64,000 nucleotides of DNA from NCBI RefSeq assembly GCF_017942225.1, contig NZ_JAGKSD010000005.1, positions 62,001-126,000 on the forward strand, in the 5' to 3' direction. Positions 9,353-18,261 of the stretch are shown piece by piece. The first letter of the stretch is position 1; each line of letters opens with the position of its first letter. This DNA is from Corynebacterium sp. Marseille-P3884. GTDB taxonomy: Bacteria > Actinomycetota > Actinomycetes > Mycobacteriales > Mycobacteriaceae. Below the pieces are notes generated by a model. That model saw only the letters and a program-made list of their open reading frames with translations, made no database searches and was not told where the DNA came from. Both the position numbers and the translations under genes were made by a program.

Positions 9353-10431
9353 ACGGACACGTCACCGTCTTCTGCTGCGATGAACGCCGCCTCACCAGCA
9401 GACAGCACCAGTTCACCGAGCTCAATTTCGCCCGCCACAGGAAGAACGATCGCAGGTCCCGTCACAGAAACAGAGCCTTCCCCGTCGTAGCGGGTCACGG
9501 CGAAATCGCTCACCGGGACGGGGAACACTGAACGATTTCCCTCTACCACGGGCACAAGCACAGGATCGTCGATCGGCTCGAAGTTCACGATGCTTTCAAG
9601 CTCAGCGACATCGACATGCTTCGAGGTCAGGCCCCCGCGCAGCACATTATCCGAATTGGCCATCACCTCGACACCGAATCCGGACAGGTAGGCGTGCATA
9701 TTGCCGGCAGGAAGGAATAGCGCCTCGCCGGGAGCCAACTCCACGTGGTTCAGCAGCAGCGCCGCGAGCACGCCCACATCGCCGGGAAACGCCTCGCCGA
9801 TGAACACGAGGTTCCGCGCCACATCGGAGTCGAGCTGCGCGGCACGCTCCAGCACGGCCGCCACCACGGGCGCAGGATTATCCATCGCCAGCCAGCCGGA
9901 GAGTACGGAGCGCAGGCGCTTATCGACGTCCACGCTATCGTCGTTAAGCTCTGCCCTTGCGTCTTCCAGCTGCGGCACCGCGAGCTCGTCGAGCAGCGCG
10001 ACCGTGTCTTCGAGCCGCTGGAAACCTGCCATCGCGCGGAACGGCGTCAGCGCGATCAGGACCTCGGGTTTGTGGTTCGCGTCTTTGTAATTCCGGTGCG
10101 CGGCGCCTCGCGGAATGCCCATGTCGTCCTCGCGGGCGAACCCTTCCTGGGCTTGCTCGATCGATGGATGCGCCTGGATCGACAGCGGGCGCGCCGCCGC
10201 AAGCAACTTCACCAGGAACGGCAGTGTTCCCTCCGCGCCCAGTGCACTCACGGGATCAGCCGCGATGACCTCATCGAGAGGTCCTTCATCCGTGGCTGAC
10301 GGCGCGGACGGGTGCGCCCCGAACCACACCTCCGCCTCCGGTCCGCCTGACGGCGTGCGACCTTGCAAGGTGGCGATGCTGGTGGTGTCGCCCCAGGCGT
10401 AGTCCTGTACCTTGCCCGTGAGTTTGAGCAC
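9310..10431 (-). CDS. manA: mannose-6-phosphate isomerase, class I
   Basis: A 373-residue cupin-fold zinc enzyme interconverting mannose-6-phosphate and fructose-6-phosphate, feeding GDP-mannose for lipomannan and protein mannosylation. Metal-site segments are SIQAHPS, HKPEVLIALTPF and the FLPAGNMHAYLSG motif, in the expected order. The N terminus begins MLKLTGKVQDYAWG, as usual for the family. The last 14 codons overlap the end of the convergent glycosyltransferase gene. It carries one GCTTATCGACG word at 9918-9928, read here as a VDK-type frame. Confidence 0.92.
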   Translation of the reverse strand: MLKLTGKVQDYAWGDTTSIATLQGRTPSGGPEAEVWFGAHPSAPSATDEGPLDEVIAADPVSALGAEGTLPFLVKLLAAARPLSIQAHPSIEQAQEGFAREDDMGIPRGAAHRNYKDANHKPEVLIALTPFRAMAGFQRLEDTVALLDELAVPQLEDARAELNDDSVDVDKRLRSVLSGWLAMDNPAPVVAAVLERAAQLDSDVARNLVFIGEAFPGDVGVLAALLLNHVELAPGEALFLPAGNMHAYLSGFGVEVMANSDNVLRGGLTSKHVDVAELESIVNFEPIDDPVLVPVVEGNRSVFPVPVSDFAVTRYDGEGSVSVTGPAIVLPVAGEIELGELVLSAGEAAFIAAEDGDVSVQCESADFFVVQTS

Positions 10432-10447
10432 TATGGGATTCCCCTCT

Positions 10448-11932
10448 TTAGCGGATCTCCTGCGGTTCCTTGCGCGTCGGGAGAATCTTCGGGCGCACGC
10501 CGGCGATCTCCTCGACGATGCGGATCACCTGGTTGGAGTAGCCGAACTCGTTGTCGTACCAGACGTAGAGAACCAGGTGGTTGCCGGATGCGATGGTGGC
10601 CAGACCGTCCACGATGCCCGCGTGGGTGGTGCCCACGAAGTCGGTGGACACGACGTCCGGCGACTGGATGTAATCGATCTGCTGGCGCAGGCTCGAGTCG
10701 GTGGACACGCGGCGCAGGTAGTTGTTGACGTCCTCGCGGTCGACCTCGCTTTCCAGATCCAGGTTCAGCACAGCCATGGAGACATCCGGGGTGGGAACGC
10801 GGATCGCGTTACCGGTCAGCTTGCCCTCGAATTCCGGCAGCGCCTTGGACACTGCCTTGGCCGCACCAGTCTCGGTGAGAACCATGTTCAGGCCGGCAGC
10901 GCGGCCGCGGCGCGGACCCTTGTGGAAGTTATCGGCCAGGTTCTGGTCGTTGGTGTAGGAGTGGACCGTCTCCACGTGGCCGTGCTTGACGCCCCAGCGG
11001 TCGCCGACGACCTTGAGCACCGGGGTGATCGCATTCGTCGTGCACGATGCGGCGGACAGGACGCGGTCCTGCTCGGAATCGTCGATGGTGGCGTGGTTGA
11101 TGCCGTAGACGATGTTCTTCACATCGCCCTTGCCCGGCGCGGTCAGCAGCGCGCGTGCCACACCCTTGGACTCGAGGTGCTTGGACAGGCCGGCGCGGTC
11201 GCGCCAACGGCCGGTGTTGTCCACGACGATCGCGTCGTTGATGCCGTACGCGGTGTAGTCAATAGCCGACGGATCGTCTGAGTAGATCATCTGGATCGGG
11301 GTGCCGTTCGCCCAGATGACCTCGTTCTCCTTGTCCACGGTGATGGTGCCGTTGAAGGCGCCGTGGACGGAATCGCGGCGAAGCAGGGACGCACGCTTGA
11401 TCACGTCGTCGTCGCCCTTCTTGCGGACCACGACTGCACGCAGACGCACACCGCCGTACTGAGCTTCACGAGCGATGAGAATGCGGGCAAGCAGGCGGCC
11501 GATGCGGCCGAAGCCGTACAGGACCACATCGCGCGGGACGCGGTGGCTGTCAGCGCCGATGACCTCTGCCAGCTCTTCCTCCAGGAAGGAGCGCAGCTCG
11601 GTGCCCTCGGTGCGGGAGAAGTTCTTGGCCAACCGGCCAAGGTCGATGGAGGCGGTGCCCAGATTCATCGTGGTCAGCTCGCGCAGGATCGGCAGCGTGT
11701 CGTCCAGCGGGAGCTCACGTGCCACGACGCGGCGAGCGTAGCGGTGCGCCTTGATGATCTCGATGTCCGTCATGCCCACCAGCAGGCGGCCGTAGATGGA
11801 GGTGACCACGTTGTTCTCGCGGTGGAGCTGGCTGATCAGCGGCAGCATCTCCTGGGCGAGGTGGAGCTTGTGGTTCCAGTCGTCCATCGGGTTGTCGTGC
11901 GGGTTCGGGTTGACCGGGCTTTCAGCGTTCAC
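10448..11932 (-). CDS. gapB: glyceraldehyde-3-phosphate dehydrogenase, long GapB type
   Basis: About 494 residues, longer than glycolytic GapA because of an N-terminal extension of about 130 residues before the Rossmann motif LYGFGRIGRLLAR. The catalytic cysteine lies in SAASCTTNAITP (about residue 297). Corynebacteria carry such a long GapB, mainly used in gluconeogenesis with NADP. The GTG at 11932 is preferred to the GTG at 11947 because AAAGGACGCAGC sits directly before it. It lies 16 bp upstream of manA on the same strand. Confidence 0.9.
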   Translation of the reverse strand: MNAESPVNPNPHDNPMDDWNHKLHLAQEMLPLISQLHRENNVVTSIYGRLLVGMTDIEIIKAHRYARRVVARELPLDDTLPILRELTTMNLGTASIDLGRLAKNFSRTEGTELRSFLEEELAEVIGADSHRVPRDVVLYGFGRIGRLLARILIAREAQYGGVRLRAVVVRKKGDDDVIKRASLLRRDSVHGAFNGTITVDKENEVIWANGTPIQMIYSDDPSAIDYTAYGINDAIVVDNTGRWRDRAGLSKHLESKGVARALLTAPGKGDVKNIVYGINHATIDDSEQDRVLSAASCTTNAITPVLKVVGDRWGVKHGHVETVHSYTNDQNLADNFHKGPRRGRAAGLNMVLTETGAAKAVSKALPEFEGKLTGNAIRVPTPDVSMAVLNLDLESEVDREDVNNYLRRVSTDSSLRQQIDYIQSPDVVSTDFVGTTHAGIVDGLATIASGNHLVLYVWYDNEFGYSNQVIRIVEEIAGVRPKILPTRKEPQEIR

Positions 11933-11970
11933 GCTGCGTCCTTTCACATGTCGCGTTGCTCAAACGGCCT

Positions 11971-12978
11971 CTATTCTAGTACGTCGCGGTATTTTTCCGG
12001 CCCTGGCTCAGGCTCAAACGCGGCATCGTTCGTTTTGTCGACGAGAACAGCGCGAACACCCTCGTGGAAATCCGGCTCGCGCACGAGCATTTCGGCGTAG
12101 CGGCGCTCGTTATCCAAGCTTGTCGCCAGGTCGTTCGTGGAGTTCGCCAGCATCAGCTCAGCCGTTGCTACCAGCGACGACGGGGATGCTTGCTGTAACA
12201 GCGGCTCCGCAACCGCCGCCAGTTCTGGGTCGGCCGCAATGTTCTTCTTGATCTGGGACCAAGGCGCGGAAAACGCTCCGTCGATAAGCGGGTAAAGCTT
12301 TTCTAGCTCCGAGACCCCCGGTTGGCTGGCTACCTCATCGAGTGCCCCCGGCCCCTCTTCAATGATCCGTTCCGTAAGCCCGTCGAGCGAGTCCACGAGA
12401 TGCGTCGCCAGGCCCGTCGCGATCATGTCGTCCGCGTTCATCCGGTAGCCGGTCAGCGCGAGAAACATGCCGAGGTCGAGTGACGGGCGTTTCGGCAGAT
12501 TCTGCAGCCGGTGGCTCATGCCCACATCCGTGAAGAACCCGATATTCATCTCCGGCATCGATGCCATGACATCGTCAGTGACCACGACGTGGCTGCCGTG
12601 CGCCGACAGACCGAGCCCGCCGCCCATGACCACACCGGAGATCAGCGAAATATACGGCTTGGGGTACTCCGCGATCATCAGGTTCATCGCGTACTCGCGG
12701 GAGAAGAACTCGTCAGCCTCCTGCGCCCTTCCGCCGAGCGCGGCCTCGCGTGCGTAGCGCACGTCGCCGCCCGCACAGAAATGCTTCCCAGAGGACTTCA
12801 CGACGACGCGTTCCACCCCCTCGTCATCCCTCCATTCTTCGAGCGCCTCGATGACGGGAAAGAGAATCTCCGGGTTGATGGAGTTCAATGCCTTGGGCCT
12901 GTCCAGAGTGATCACTCCGGTAGACTGCCGGACGGCAATGTGTACTGAATGTGCTGGTCCAGTGGTGCTTTCTGCCAT
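11971..12978 (-). CDS. enoyl-CoA hydratase/isomerase family, 3-hydroxyisobutyryl-CoA hydrolase-like
   Basis: A 335-residue crotonase-fold protein. The N-terminal segment ITLDRPKALNSINPEI, the oxyanion segment HFCAGGDVRY and MGGGLGLSAHGSH are in the usual positions, and MPEMNIGFFTDVGMSHRL resembles the HIBCH subgroup that hydrolyses 3-hydroxyisobutyryl-CoA in valine breakdown. The extra C-terminal 80 residues also fit HIBCH rather than a simple hydratase. The ATG at 12978 is chosen because the in-frame extension towards 13356 lies antisense to the next gene. A GCTTATCGACG word occurs at 12279-12289 (minus orientation). Confidence 0.85.
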   Translation of the reverse strand: MAESTTGPAHSVHIAVRQSTGVITLDRPKALNSINPEILFPVIEALEEWRDDEGVERVVVKSSGKHFCAGGDVRYAREAALGGRAQEADEFFSREYAMNLMIAEYPKPYISLISGVVMGGGLGLSAHGSHVVVTDDVMASMPEMNIGFFTDVGMSHRLQNLPKRPSLDLGMFLALTGYRMNADDMIATGLATHLVDSLDGLTERIIEEGPGALDEVASQPGVSELEKLYPLIDGAFSAPWSQIKKNIAADPELAAVAEPLLQQASPSSLVATAELMLANSTNDLATSLDNERRYAEMLVREPDFHEGVRAVLVDKTNDAAFEPEPGPEKYRDVLE

Positions 12979-13012
12979 GAAGCCAGTGTTCCACAGCGAG
13001 CAAAGGACTGCT

Positions 13013-13819
13013 ATGACTTTTCCCCGCATCGTCGCCTTAGACATGGACGGAACCCTCGTGGATCCGCACGGCGACATTCCGGAAGAGTTTTGGCCCGTCC
13101 TTGAGGAAGCGAAAACCAAGAACATGGTCATCGCTCCCGCATCCGGGCGCCAGCTCGCCACACTGCAGGATATGTTCGCTGGCCGAGGGATCGACACCTT
13201 CATCGCCGAAAACGGCGGCGTGGTGTGGCACCGCGGCGAGATCGTCTCCACAAAGCCCATGGACGAGGCAGCTGTCGACGCTGTCCTGCGCGCCACTGCT
13301 GCTTTCGATTCCCCAATCCACCCTGTGGTCTGCACACCAGAATTCGCCTTCGTCACCGATGATGTGCCGGAAACAGCAGCACGAGAGACCGAGAAGTACT
13401 ACCACTCCCAGCGCCGCGTGCCCTCCCTGCTCGAAGCGGTCCAGGCTTCCGACGCCCCCACCATCAAGGTCGCCCTATTCGTGGAAACGGACGCGGAGAC
13501 CGACGGACTGCCCGTCGCCGAAACCGCCTCAGGCCAGAACATCGCGGTCTCGGGCGCGAACTGGGTCGACATCATGTCGCCGAAGACGAACAAGGGATTC
13601 GCTTTGCGCGCCCTTGCAGACACCCTCCACGTCGACATCGCCGACACCGCGGCCATCGGCGATTACCTGAACGACTACGAAATGCTTCAGACCGCCGGCA
13701 CCGCTGTTGCCATGGCAAACGGCCACGACAAACTCAAGCCGATCGCGGACATCATCGCCGCATCCAATGCCGAGCACGGCGCGCTAAAAATGATCCGCGA
13801 GTGGCTCGACCAGGGTTAG
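13013..13819 (+). CDS. Cof-type HAD-IIB family hydrolase
   Basis: A 268-residue sugar-phosphatase-like HAD protein. Motif I is LDMDGTLVD at the N terminus, the motif II-like APASGR is near residue 45, and motif III/IV is the K(GF) segment followed by AIGDYLNDYEML. The cap type and length match the Cof/YidA class, which act on small phosphorylated sugars or cofactors; the substrate is not predictable. The ATG at 13013 has AAAGGA 5 nt upstream. It is divergent from the hydrolase at 12978, with starts 34 bp apart. Confidence 0.9.
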   Translation: MTFPRIVALDMDGTLVDPHGDIPEEFWPVLEEAKTKNMVIAPASGRQLATLQDMFAGRGIDTFIAENGGVVWHRGEIVSTKPMDEAAVDAVLRATAAFDSPIHPVVCTPEFAFVTDDVPETAARETEKYYHSQRRVPSLLEAVQASDAPTIKVALFVETDAETDGLPVAETASGQNIAVSGANWVDIMSPKTNKGFALRALADTLHVDIADTAAIGDYLNDYEMLQTAGTAVAMANGHDKLKPIADIIAASNAEHGALKMIREWLDQG

Positions 13820-13911
13820 TTGATTTAAGTCACACTAACGTTTCATAAATAAACGAAAGTGCTAAACCTTTCGGTTGAATTTTCCGCCCTTCTGCACTCG
13901 AAGCTTGCCTA

Positions 13912-13930
13912 TTAGGTAAGCCTTACTGTA
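13912..13930. promoter_or_regulatory. DtxR-like operator 1 upstream of hmuO
   Basis: The 19-mer TTAGGTAAGCCTTACTGTA matches the left half and core of the corynebacterial DtxR consensus (TTAGGTTAGGCTAACCTAA, from memory) more weakly than box 2. It ends one base before box 2, so the pair would cover almost 40 bp of the hmuO promoter and allow cooperative iron-dependent repression. Confidence 0.6.
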
Positions 13931-13931
13931 G

Positions 13932-13950
13932 TTAGGTTAGGGAACCCTAA
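13932..13950. promoter_or_regulatory. DtxR-like operator 2 upstream of hmuO
   Basis: The 19-mer TTAGGTTAGGGAACCCTAA is nearly the DtxR consensus, with both TTAGG and CCTAA arms intact. It ends 32 bp before the hmuO start codon, a position where bound repressor would block RNA polymerase. Confidence 0.8.
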
Positions 13951-13982
13951 ATTGCGTCACAGACATCTACAGGAGGAACGCG

Positions 13983-14648
13983 GTGACCGCTGCCACCACT
14001 TCTATTTCCGAGACCCTCAAGACTCAGACCGCCGCCGCGCACACTGAGGCCGAGACCACCGCCTTCATGGCTAGCCTTGCCAAGGGGGAGCTCTCCCGCC
14101 AGGACGCAGTCAACCTCACCGCACAGTATTACTTCATCTACTCCGCCCTCGAAGAGGCCGCCCGCCGCGGCCGTGAGACTAGCGACGCCGTCGCTTCCAT
14201 TGCCGACGCCCGCCTCGAGCGCGTCCCCGCCCTCGAGCAGGACCTCGCCTCCATGATCGGACCGAACTGGCGCGAAGAAATCGAGCCGCTTCCAGCCACC
14301 CGTGGTTACATTGCGAAACTCGAGAACCTCTCCCCCGAAGACGCTCCAGCCATCATCGCGCACCACTACGTCCGCTACCTCGGCGACATCGCTGGCGGCC
14401 AGGTCATCGCACGCATGCTCGCCAACCACTACGGCTTCACCGAGGAGGCACTGACGTTCTACGACTTCTCCGCCGTGGGCAAGATCCCACCGTTCCGCGC
14501 CGCCTACAAGCAAGCCCTCGACGAGCTCTCCTTCAACGAGGCCGAGCGCGCCACCCTCGTCGACCACGCCAAGCAGGCCTTCACGCTCAACAGCGCCGTC
14601 TTCGCCGACCTCGCCGGCATCAGCCCAGTTCTGGTGAAGCAGCTCTAG
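13983..14648 (+). CDS. hmuO: biliverdin-producing haem oxygenase
   Basis: A 221-residue helical haem oxygenase that opens haem to release iron, CO and biliverdin in the cytoplasm. The proximal haem ligand is His20 in AAHTEAE, and the distal helix is LGDIAGGQVIARML. Length and sequence closely follow C. diphtheriae HmuO (about 215 residues, proximal His20). The GTG start has the ribosome binding site AGGAGG. Two DtxR boxes lie upstream, so expression should rise in low iron. Its 3' end overlaps the convergent small membrane protein gene by 4 bp. Confidence 0.95.
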   Translation: MTAATTSISETLKTQTAAAHTEAETTAFMASLAKGELSRQDAVNLTAQYYFIYSALEEAARRGRETSDAVASIADARLERVPALEQDLASMIGPNWREEIEPLPATRGYIAKLENLSPEDAPAIIAHHYVRYLGDIAGGQVIARMLANHYGFTEEALTFYDFSAVGKIPPFRAAYKQALDELSFNEAERATLVDHAKQAFTLNSAVFADLAGISPVLVKQL

Positions 14649-15100
14649 CGGTCCACGATGAGCAGCGCCGCCATGACAATCGCGGCGCTGACCCCCGCCG
14701 CGATCACGCCGCCGGTGAGCGCGTAACCATTCGGAAAGAAGAACAGGATCGTCCCCACAACCACCATGACGCAGAACCAGGCAACGCCCAGAACGATGCC
14801 CGCTCCGGTCCGGTTATGGTCCTCGATCCATTCGCACTCCGGGCGCTTCTCCCTCTCCGCCCGGCGGGCTTTGCGGTCCGGCATCTGGGACATGGCCACA
14901 ATCACCACGAGGAGCCCCACGGCCCCTACCAGCGTGACAACCGTGTTGCCGGCGGCCCCACCGAAAGCGAGGACCGCCGTGGCCAATGTGACCGCGCCGC
15001 GTTCCCAGGCCTCAAACTTCAACCGTCTAGACGGGTCCTTCACCGGATCGTCATGCACTCGGCTGAACGTCTGGGTCACGCCGTAAGGATTCGCGTTCAC
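14645..15100 (-). CDS. small membrane protein between hmuO and htaA
   Basis: A 151-residue protein with four hydrophobic spans in two pairs, separated by a strongly charged loop (PDRKARRAEREKRPECEWIEDH). I do not recognise a named family. GTG at 15100 is preferred because AAAGG sits 6 nt before it; a TTG at 15106 is also in frame. It is divergent from htaA, so the DtxR-like box at 15131 could control both genes. Confidence 0.7.
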   Translation of the reverse strand: MNANPYGVTQTFSRVHDDPVKDPSRRLKFEAWERGAVTLATAVLAFGGAAGNTVVTLVGAVGLLVVIVAMSQMPDRKARRAEREKRPECEWIEDHNRTGAGIVLGVAWFCVMVVVGTILFFFPNGYALTGGVIAAGVSAAIVMAALLIVDR

Positions 15101-15130
15101 AATCAACCTTTCGCTTGATCTTTAGGGAAT

Positions 15131-15149
15131 CTAAGGTTAGCCTACCCTT
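15131..15149. promoter_or_regulatory. DtxR-like operator upstream of htaA
   Basis: CTAAGGTTAGCCTACCCTT read on the minus strand is AAGGGTAGGCTAACCTTAG, which keeps the TAGGCTAACCT core of the DtxR consensus. It lies 44 bp before the htaA ATG and 31 bp before the divergent GTG at 15100. Confidence 0.75.
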
Positions 15150-15192
15150 GGTCAACGCACAAACTTGAAGCCCATACCCGAAAGAAAACTCC

Positions 15193-17169
15193 ATGGTCAA
15201 GAACAAAATCGTAGCCCTTTTTGCCGCGTCCTCCATTTCGGTTCTTGGAGCCGGCACACCAGCGTTGGTATTCGGGTTCGGGCCTGCTCCGCTGGCTCAG
15301 GCACAGACCGACACCACCGCAGCCACTACCAGTCACCGGGCCGTGCATTCCGGTCAGATGAAGTGGGGCGTGAAGGAATCTTTCCGCAACTACATCACGG
15401 GGAACATCGCCAAAGGCAGCATCCGCGGCACCGCACCGCTTTCCGGTGGACAGTTCACGTTTACCGCCAAGCAGTCCAGCATGAGCGGAAAGGACACCGG
15501 TGTCATCGCGTTTGACGGTGAGGTGCAGTTCGTCGGCCACAACGACATCCTCAACCTCACCCTCAAGAACATCCGTCTAAAGGTCAAGGGAAACCAGGCA
15601 CAGGTGTACGCGGACGCGTACGGGCGAGAGTTCATCGACACGAAGACAAAGGGCAACTTCAAGGACTGGAAGAACGTGCCCTTGGCCACGATGACCTTGA
15701 CATCCGCACCCGACTTCACGCAAGACACCGTGCGCATCCAAAGCGCCCCCAACCAATCCGTGCTGCCCAACAATCCTCAAGCCCTCGAGGTGTTCGGTAA
15801 AACGTTCTACAAACCCGGCACACCCATGGACGGCATCGACGTCGAAGTTTCTCTCCGCGACGAATCGGGCCCCGCCCCCTCTCTCGGACTCGGGAGCGAA
15901 GGCGCAGGCGCAGGATCGGGTTCCGGGGACCGCGGCGCGACCCGCTCCAACGCAACCGAAGGTCCCGCCTATCTCCTGGGCACTGTGAACGACACCCTTG
16001 TTGAGATCAACGGCCTCATGGTGAACACCGACAATGTGCTCACCAACGCAGAAAAGCTGGCAAACCGCCGCGGCGGAAATTCTGGAACGACGGGTGCCGG
16101 CACATCAGGCGGCACCTCGCCGACACTCACAGCGTCCGAGGTATCCCCAGTCGGCGTCGCCCAGAACCAATCTAAGCTGACGGCCTCGCAGAGCACCAGC
16201 AACGCCCCTGTCGGCGGCGGCACCGCGGCGGCGACTCCGCGGAACTCCACAGTCAACTCTGGCTCTGGCGGTGCCGCAGCTGCTCCGGCTACCGCAGGCG
16301 GCGGGTCCGGCGCAGTCTGCGCTGACAATGGATCCCGCGGCGTGCAGAACGCTCAAGCTGCCTGGGGTGTGCGACAGTCTTTCCGGAACTACATTCGCGG
16401 CACCATTGCCAAGGGCAATTGGCAGCTGTCCAAGGTTAGCGATTCAAACGGCACCTTCCAGTGGTCCGGAAACCAAGGTGCCGTGAACGTGCAGAACAAA
16501 TCTGGTTCGATTCTCTTCCCGGGGGCGACTCGTTTTACCGGACACGATGGAATCCTCGACACACGATTCTCCAACTTGGAAATCCAATTCTCCGGGAATT
16601 CCGGGAAACTCATTGTCAACGCCACGTCCAACGACACAGAGGGCAACCCCCATGATTACGGCCGCGTTGCCTTGGCGGACTTGGCATTCAGCGATTTGAA
16701 CGTGTCCGAGGGCTCGGCATCAGGTACCGCGACCGCAACACTCACCGCGGTCGGCGCTGAAGCTTTCGCCCATTTCTACCCAGTCGGCGATGCCCTCGAT
16801 CCGATCTCTTTCACTGCCACCCTCGGCGGCAAGTCCAACTGCGCTCAAGGCCAAGGCGACTCTGTTTCGGTATCCGCAACCGGCCAAGGAGGCTCAGCCG
16901 ATCAGGCTGCGGCGCTACGAAGTGGAAGCGGCACCAACGGCACGGCAGGCACTCTGGACTCCGATACAGCGGACAGCGTCTTCAACGAGGTTGAGGGCGT
17001 GGATAGCGTGAGCGAGTCCAAGGGCACCGGAGAGAGCCAGTTCCAAATCAAGAACTCCAAAGAGGATGGGTTCACGTGGGACGACTCGGCCATCGCCCAG
17101 ATGCTGACCATCCTCGCTTCCTTCGTGACCGCGGGTGGTGTACTCACCCACTTTGTCACTCGAAACTAG
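15193..17169 (+). CDS. htaA: cell-surface haemin-binding protein with two HtaA (CR) domains
   Basis: A 658-residue exported protein. Residues 1-38 form a signal peptide ending near AQAQ. Two HtaA domains follow, at about 54-220 (MKWGVKESFRNYI) and 385-555 (AAWGVRQSFRNYI), each with the conserved Tyr of FRNYI and a later His in the GHND/GHDG turn that ligate haem in the family. A glycine/serine-rich linker separates them. A C-terminal hydrophobic span (about 635-655) anchors it in the membrane. It takes haem from host haemoproteins and passes it to HmuT. It begins the hta-hmu operon behind a DtxR box. Confidence 0.93.
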   Translation: MVKNKIVALFAASSISVLGAGTPALVFGFGPAPLAQAQTDTTAATTSHRAVHSGQMKWGVKESFRNYITGNIAKGSIRGTAPLSGGQFTFTAKQSSMSGKDTGVIAFDGEVQFVGHNDILNLTLKNIRLKVKGNQAQVYADAYGREFIDTKTKGNFKDWKNVPLATMTLTSAPDFTQDTVRIQSAPNQSVLPNNPQALEVFGKTFYKPGTPMDGIDVEVSLRDESGPAPSLGLGSEGAGAGSGSGDRGATRSNATEGPAYLLGTVNDTLVEINGLMVNTDNVLTNAEKLANRRGGNSGTTGAGTSGGTSPTLTASEVSPVGVAQNQSKLTASQSTSNAPVGGGTAAATPRNSTVNSGSGGAAAAPATAGGGSGAVCADNGSRGVQNAQAAWGVRQSFRNYIRGTIAKGNWQLSKVSDSNGTFQWSGNQGAVNVQNKSGSILFPGATRFTGHDGILDTRFSNLEIQFSGNSGKLIVNATSNDTEGNPHDYGRVALADLAFSDLNVSEGSASGTATATLTAVGAEAFAHFYPVGDALDPISFTATLGGKSNCAQGQGDSVSVSATGQGGSADQAAALRSGSGTNGTAGTLDSDTADSVFNEVEGVDSVSESKGTGESQFQIKNSKEDGFTWDDSAIAQMLTILASFVTAGGVLTHFVTRN

Positions 17170-17205
17170 ACTTTTGGCCGAAAAATCCAAAGAAAGATCC
17201 TCCCA

Positions 17206-18261
17206 GTGAAGAGAACCCTCCTCGGCGCCTCCATGGCCGCCACCCTCGTGTTCGCTACCGGATGCGCCTCGTGGGACAACCCCACCCAGTCGCAGACGCA
17301 AGATCTCGCAGACTCACTGCAGGCGGGGCAGGACCCGCACGCGAAATCTGGTGTTGCGGAGGTTAGCAACCTCGGCGAAGTCGAGCCCGTCACTTCCGCC
17401 CCGAAGCCAGCTCTGCCCGTCGAGCTGACGGATGCGGACGGCCACGATGTTGTCGTCGAAGACACTTCCCGCATTCTCGCGCTCGATCTGTACGGCACAT
17501 ACTCGAAGACTTTGCGGGGTCTGGGATTCACCGACAATATCGTCGGCCGCACGGTCAGTTCCACCGAAGAGTCGCTCAGTCAAGTACCGGTGGTTACTGA
17601 AGGCGGCCACACCCTCAACCCTGAAGCAGTGCTCAACCTGAAGCCAACGCTTGTCATCGTCGACCACTCGATCGGCCCACAGGAAGCCATTGACCAGATC
17701 CGCGCAGCAGGCGTGACCACTGTCGTCATGCAACCGAAGCGCCAGTTAGACTCCATCGGGCAGGACATCCGCGATCTCGCAGCTGTAATGGGAGTACCCA
17801 GCATCGGCGAACAACTCGCTGAGCGCACAGAAAAAGAGCTCGAAGAGGCAAAGGCCGCCATCGCTGAAGTTCTTCCGGCCGAGCCGCTGCGCATGTCTTT
17901 CCTTTATGCACGAGGAACGGGTGGTGTGTTCTACCTACTCGGGAACGAGAACCACACGCAGGACTTGATTTCGGCCCTTGGCGGGGTGGACGTGAACACG
18001 GAAAACGGTATCGGCGCACCTTCTCCAGCCAGCCCAGAGGCGCTCGCGCAGGTCAATCCAGAATTGTTCGTCATGATGTCCGGCGGCCTCGAATCGGCCG
18101 GTGAGATCGAAGGTCTTCTCCAGCGCCCCGGTGTCGCGCAAACTCAGGCCGGACAGAACAAGCGAGTCCTCACACTTCCCGACGGCGACTCCCTCGCTTA
18201 CGGGCCGCAGACTCCTGAACTGCTACTGCGCGCTGCGCATGCACTTTACGGTGAGGGGTAA
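17206..18261 (+). CDS. hmuT: haemin ABC transporter substrate-binding lipoprotein
   Basis: A 351-residue class III periplasmic-binding-type lipoprotein. The lipobox ATGC puts the lipidated Cys at residue 20. Candidate haem ligands match C. diphtheriae HmuT with an offset of one: H135 in EGGHTLNPE, Y234 and R236 in FLYARG, and M291 in FVMMSGG (the C. diphtheriae residues His136, Tyr235, Arg237 and Met292 are quoted from memory). It receives haem from Hta proteins and delivers it to HmuU. The GTG start follows htaA by 36 bp. The stop overlaps the hmuU ATG by one base. Confidence 0.93.
   Translation: MKRTLLGASMAATLVFATGCASWDNPTQSQTQDLADSLQAGQDPHAKSGVAEVSNLGEVEPVTSAPKPALPVELTDADGHDVVVEDTSRILALDLYGTYSKTLRGLGFTDNIVGRTVSSTEESLSQVPVVTEGGHTLNPEAVLNLKPTLVIVDHSIGPQEAIDQIRAAGVTTVVMQPKRQLDSIGQDIRDLAAVMGVPSIGEQLAERTEKELEEAKAAIAEVLPAEPLRMSFLYARGTGGVFYLLGNENHTQDLISALGGVDVNTENGIGAPSPASPEALAQVNPELFVMMSGGLESAGEIEGLLQRPGVAQTQAGQNKRVLTLPDGDSLAYGPQTPELLLRAAHALYGEG

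Larger units (their letters stand above)
13820..13982. promoter_or_regulatory. intergenic region upstream of hmuO with hairpins and two DtxR-like boxes
   Basis: After the HAD gene stop there are small AT-rich inverted repeats that may end its transcript, for example CGAAAG and CTTTCG flanking TGCTAAAC near 13853-13872. The right half carries the two iron-regulator boxes listed separately and a strong ribosome binding site AGGAGGAACGC before the hmuO GTG. The region is visibly more AT-rich than the flanking genes. Confidence 0.6.

Noticed and set aside
8204-10431. Frame error at the sqdX-manA overlap
   Set aside because: Both proteins end with family-like C termini, so the 43-bp convergent overlap is taken as natural.
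12979-13356. 126-codon extension of the HIBCH-like protein
   Set aside because: It is antisense to the HAD gene and the family start lies at 12978.
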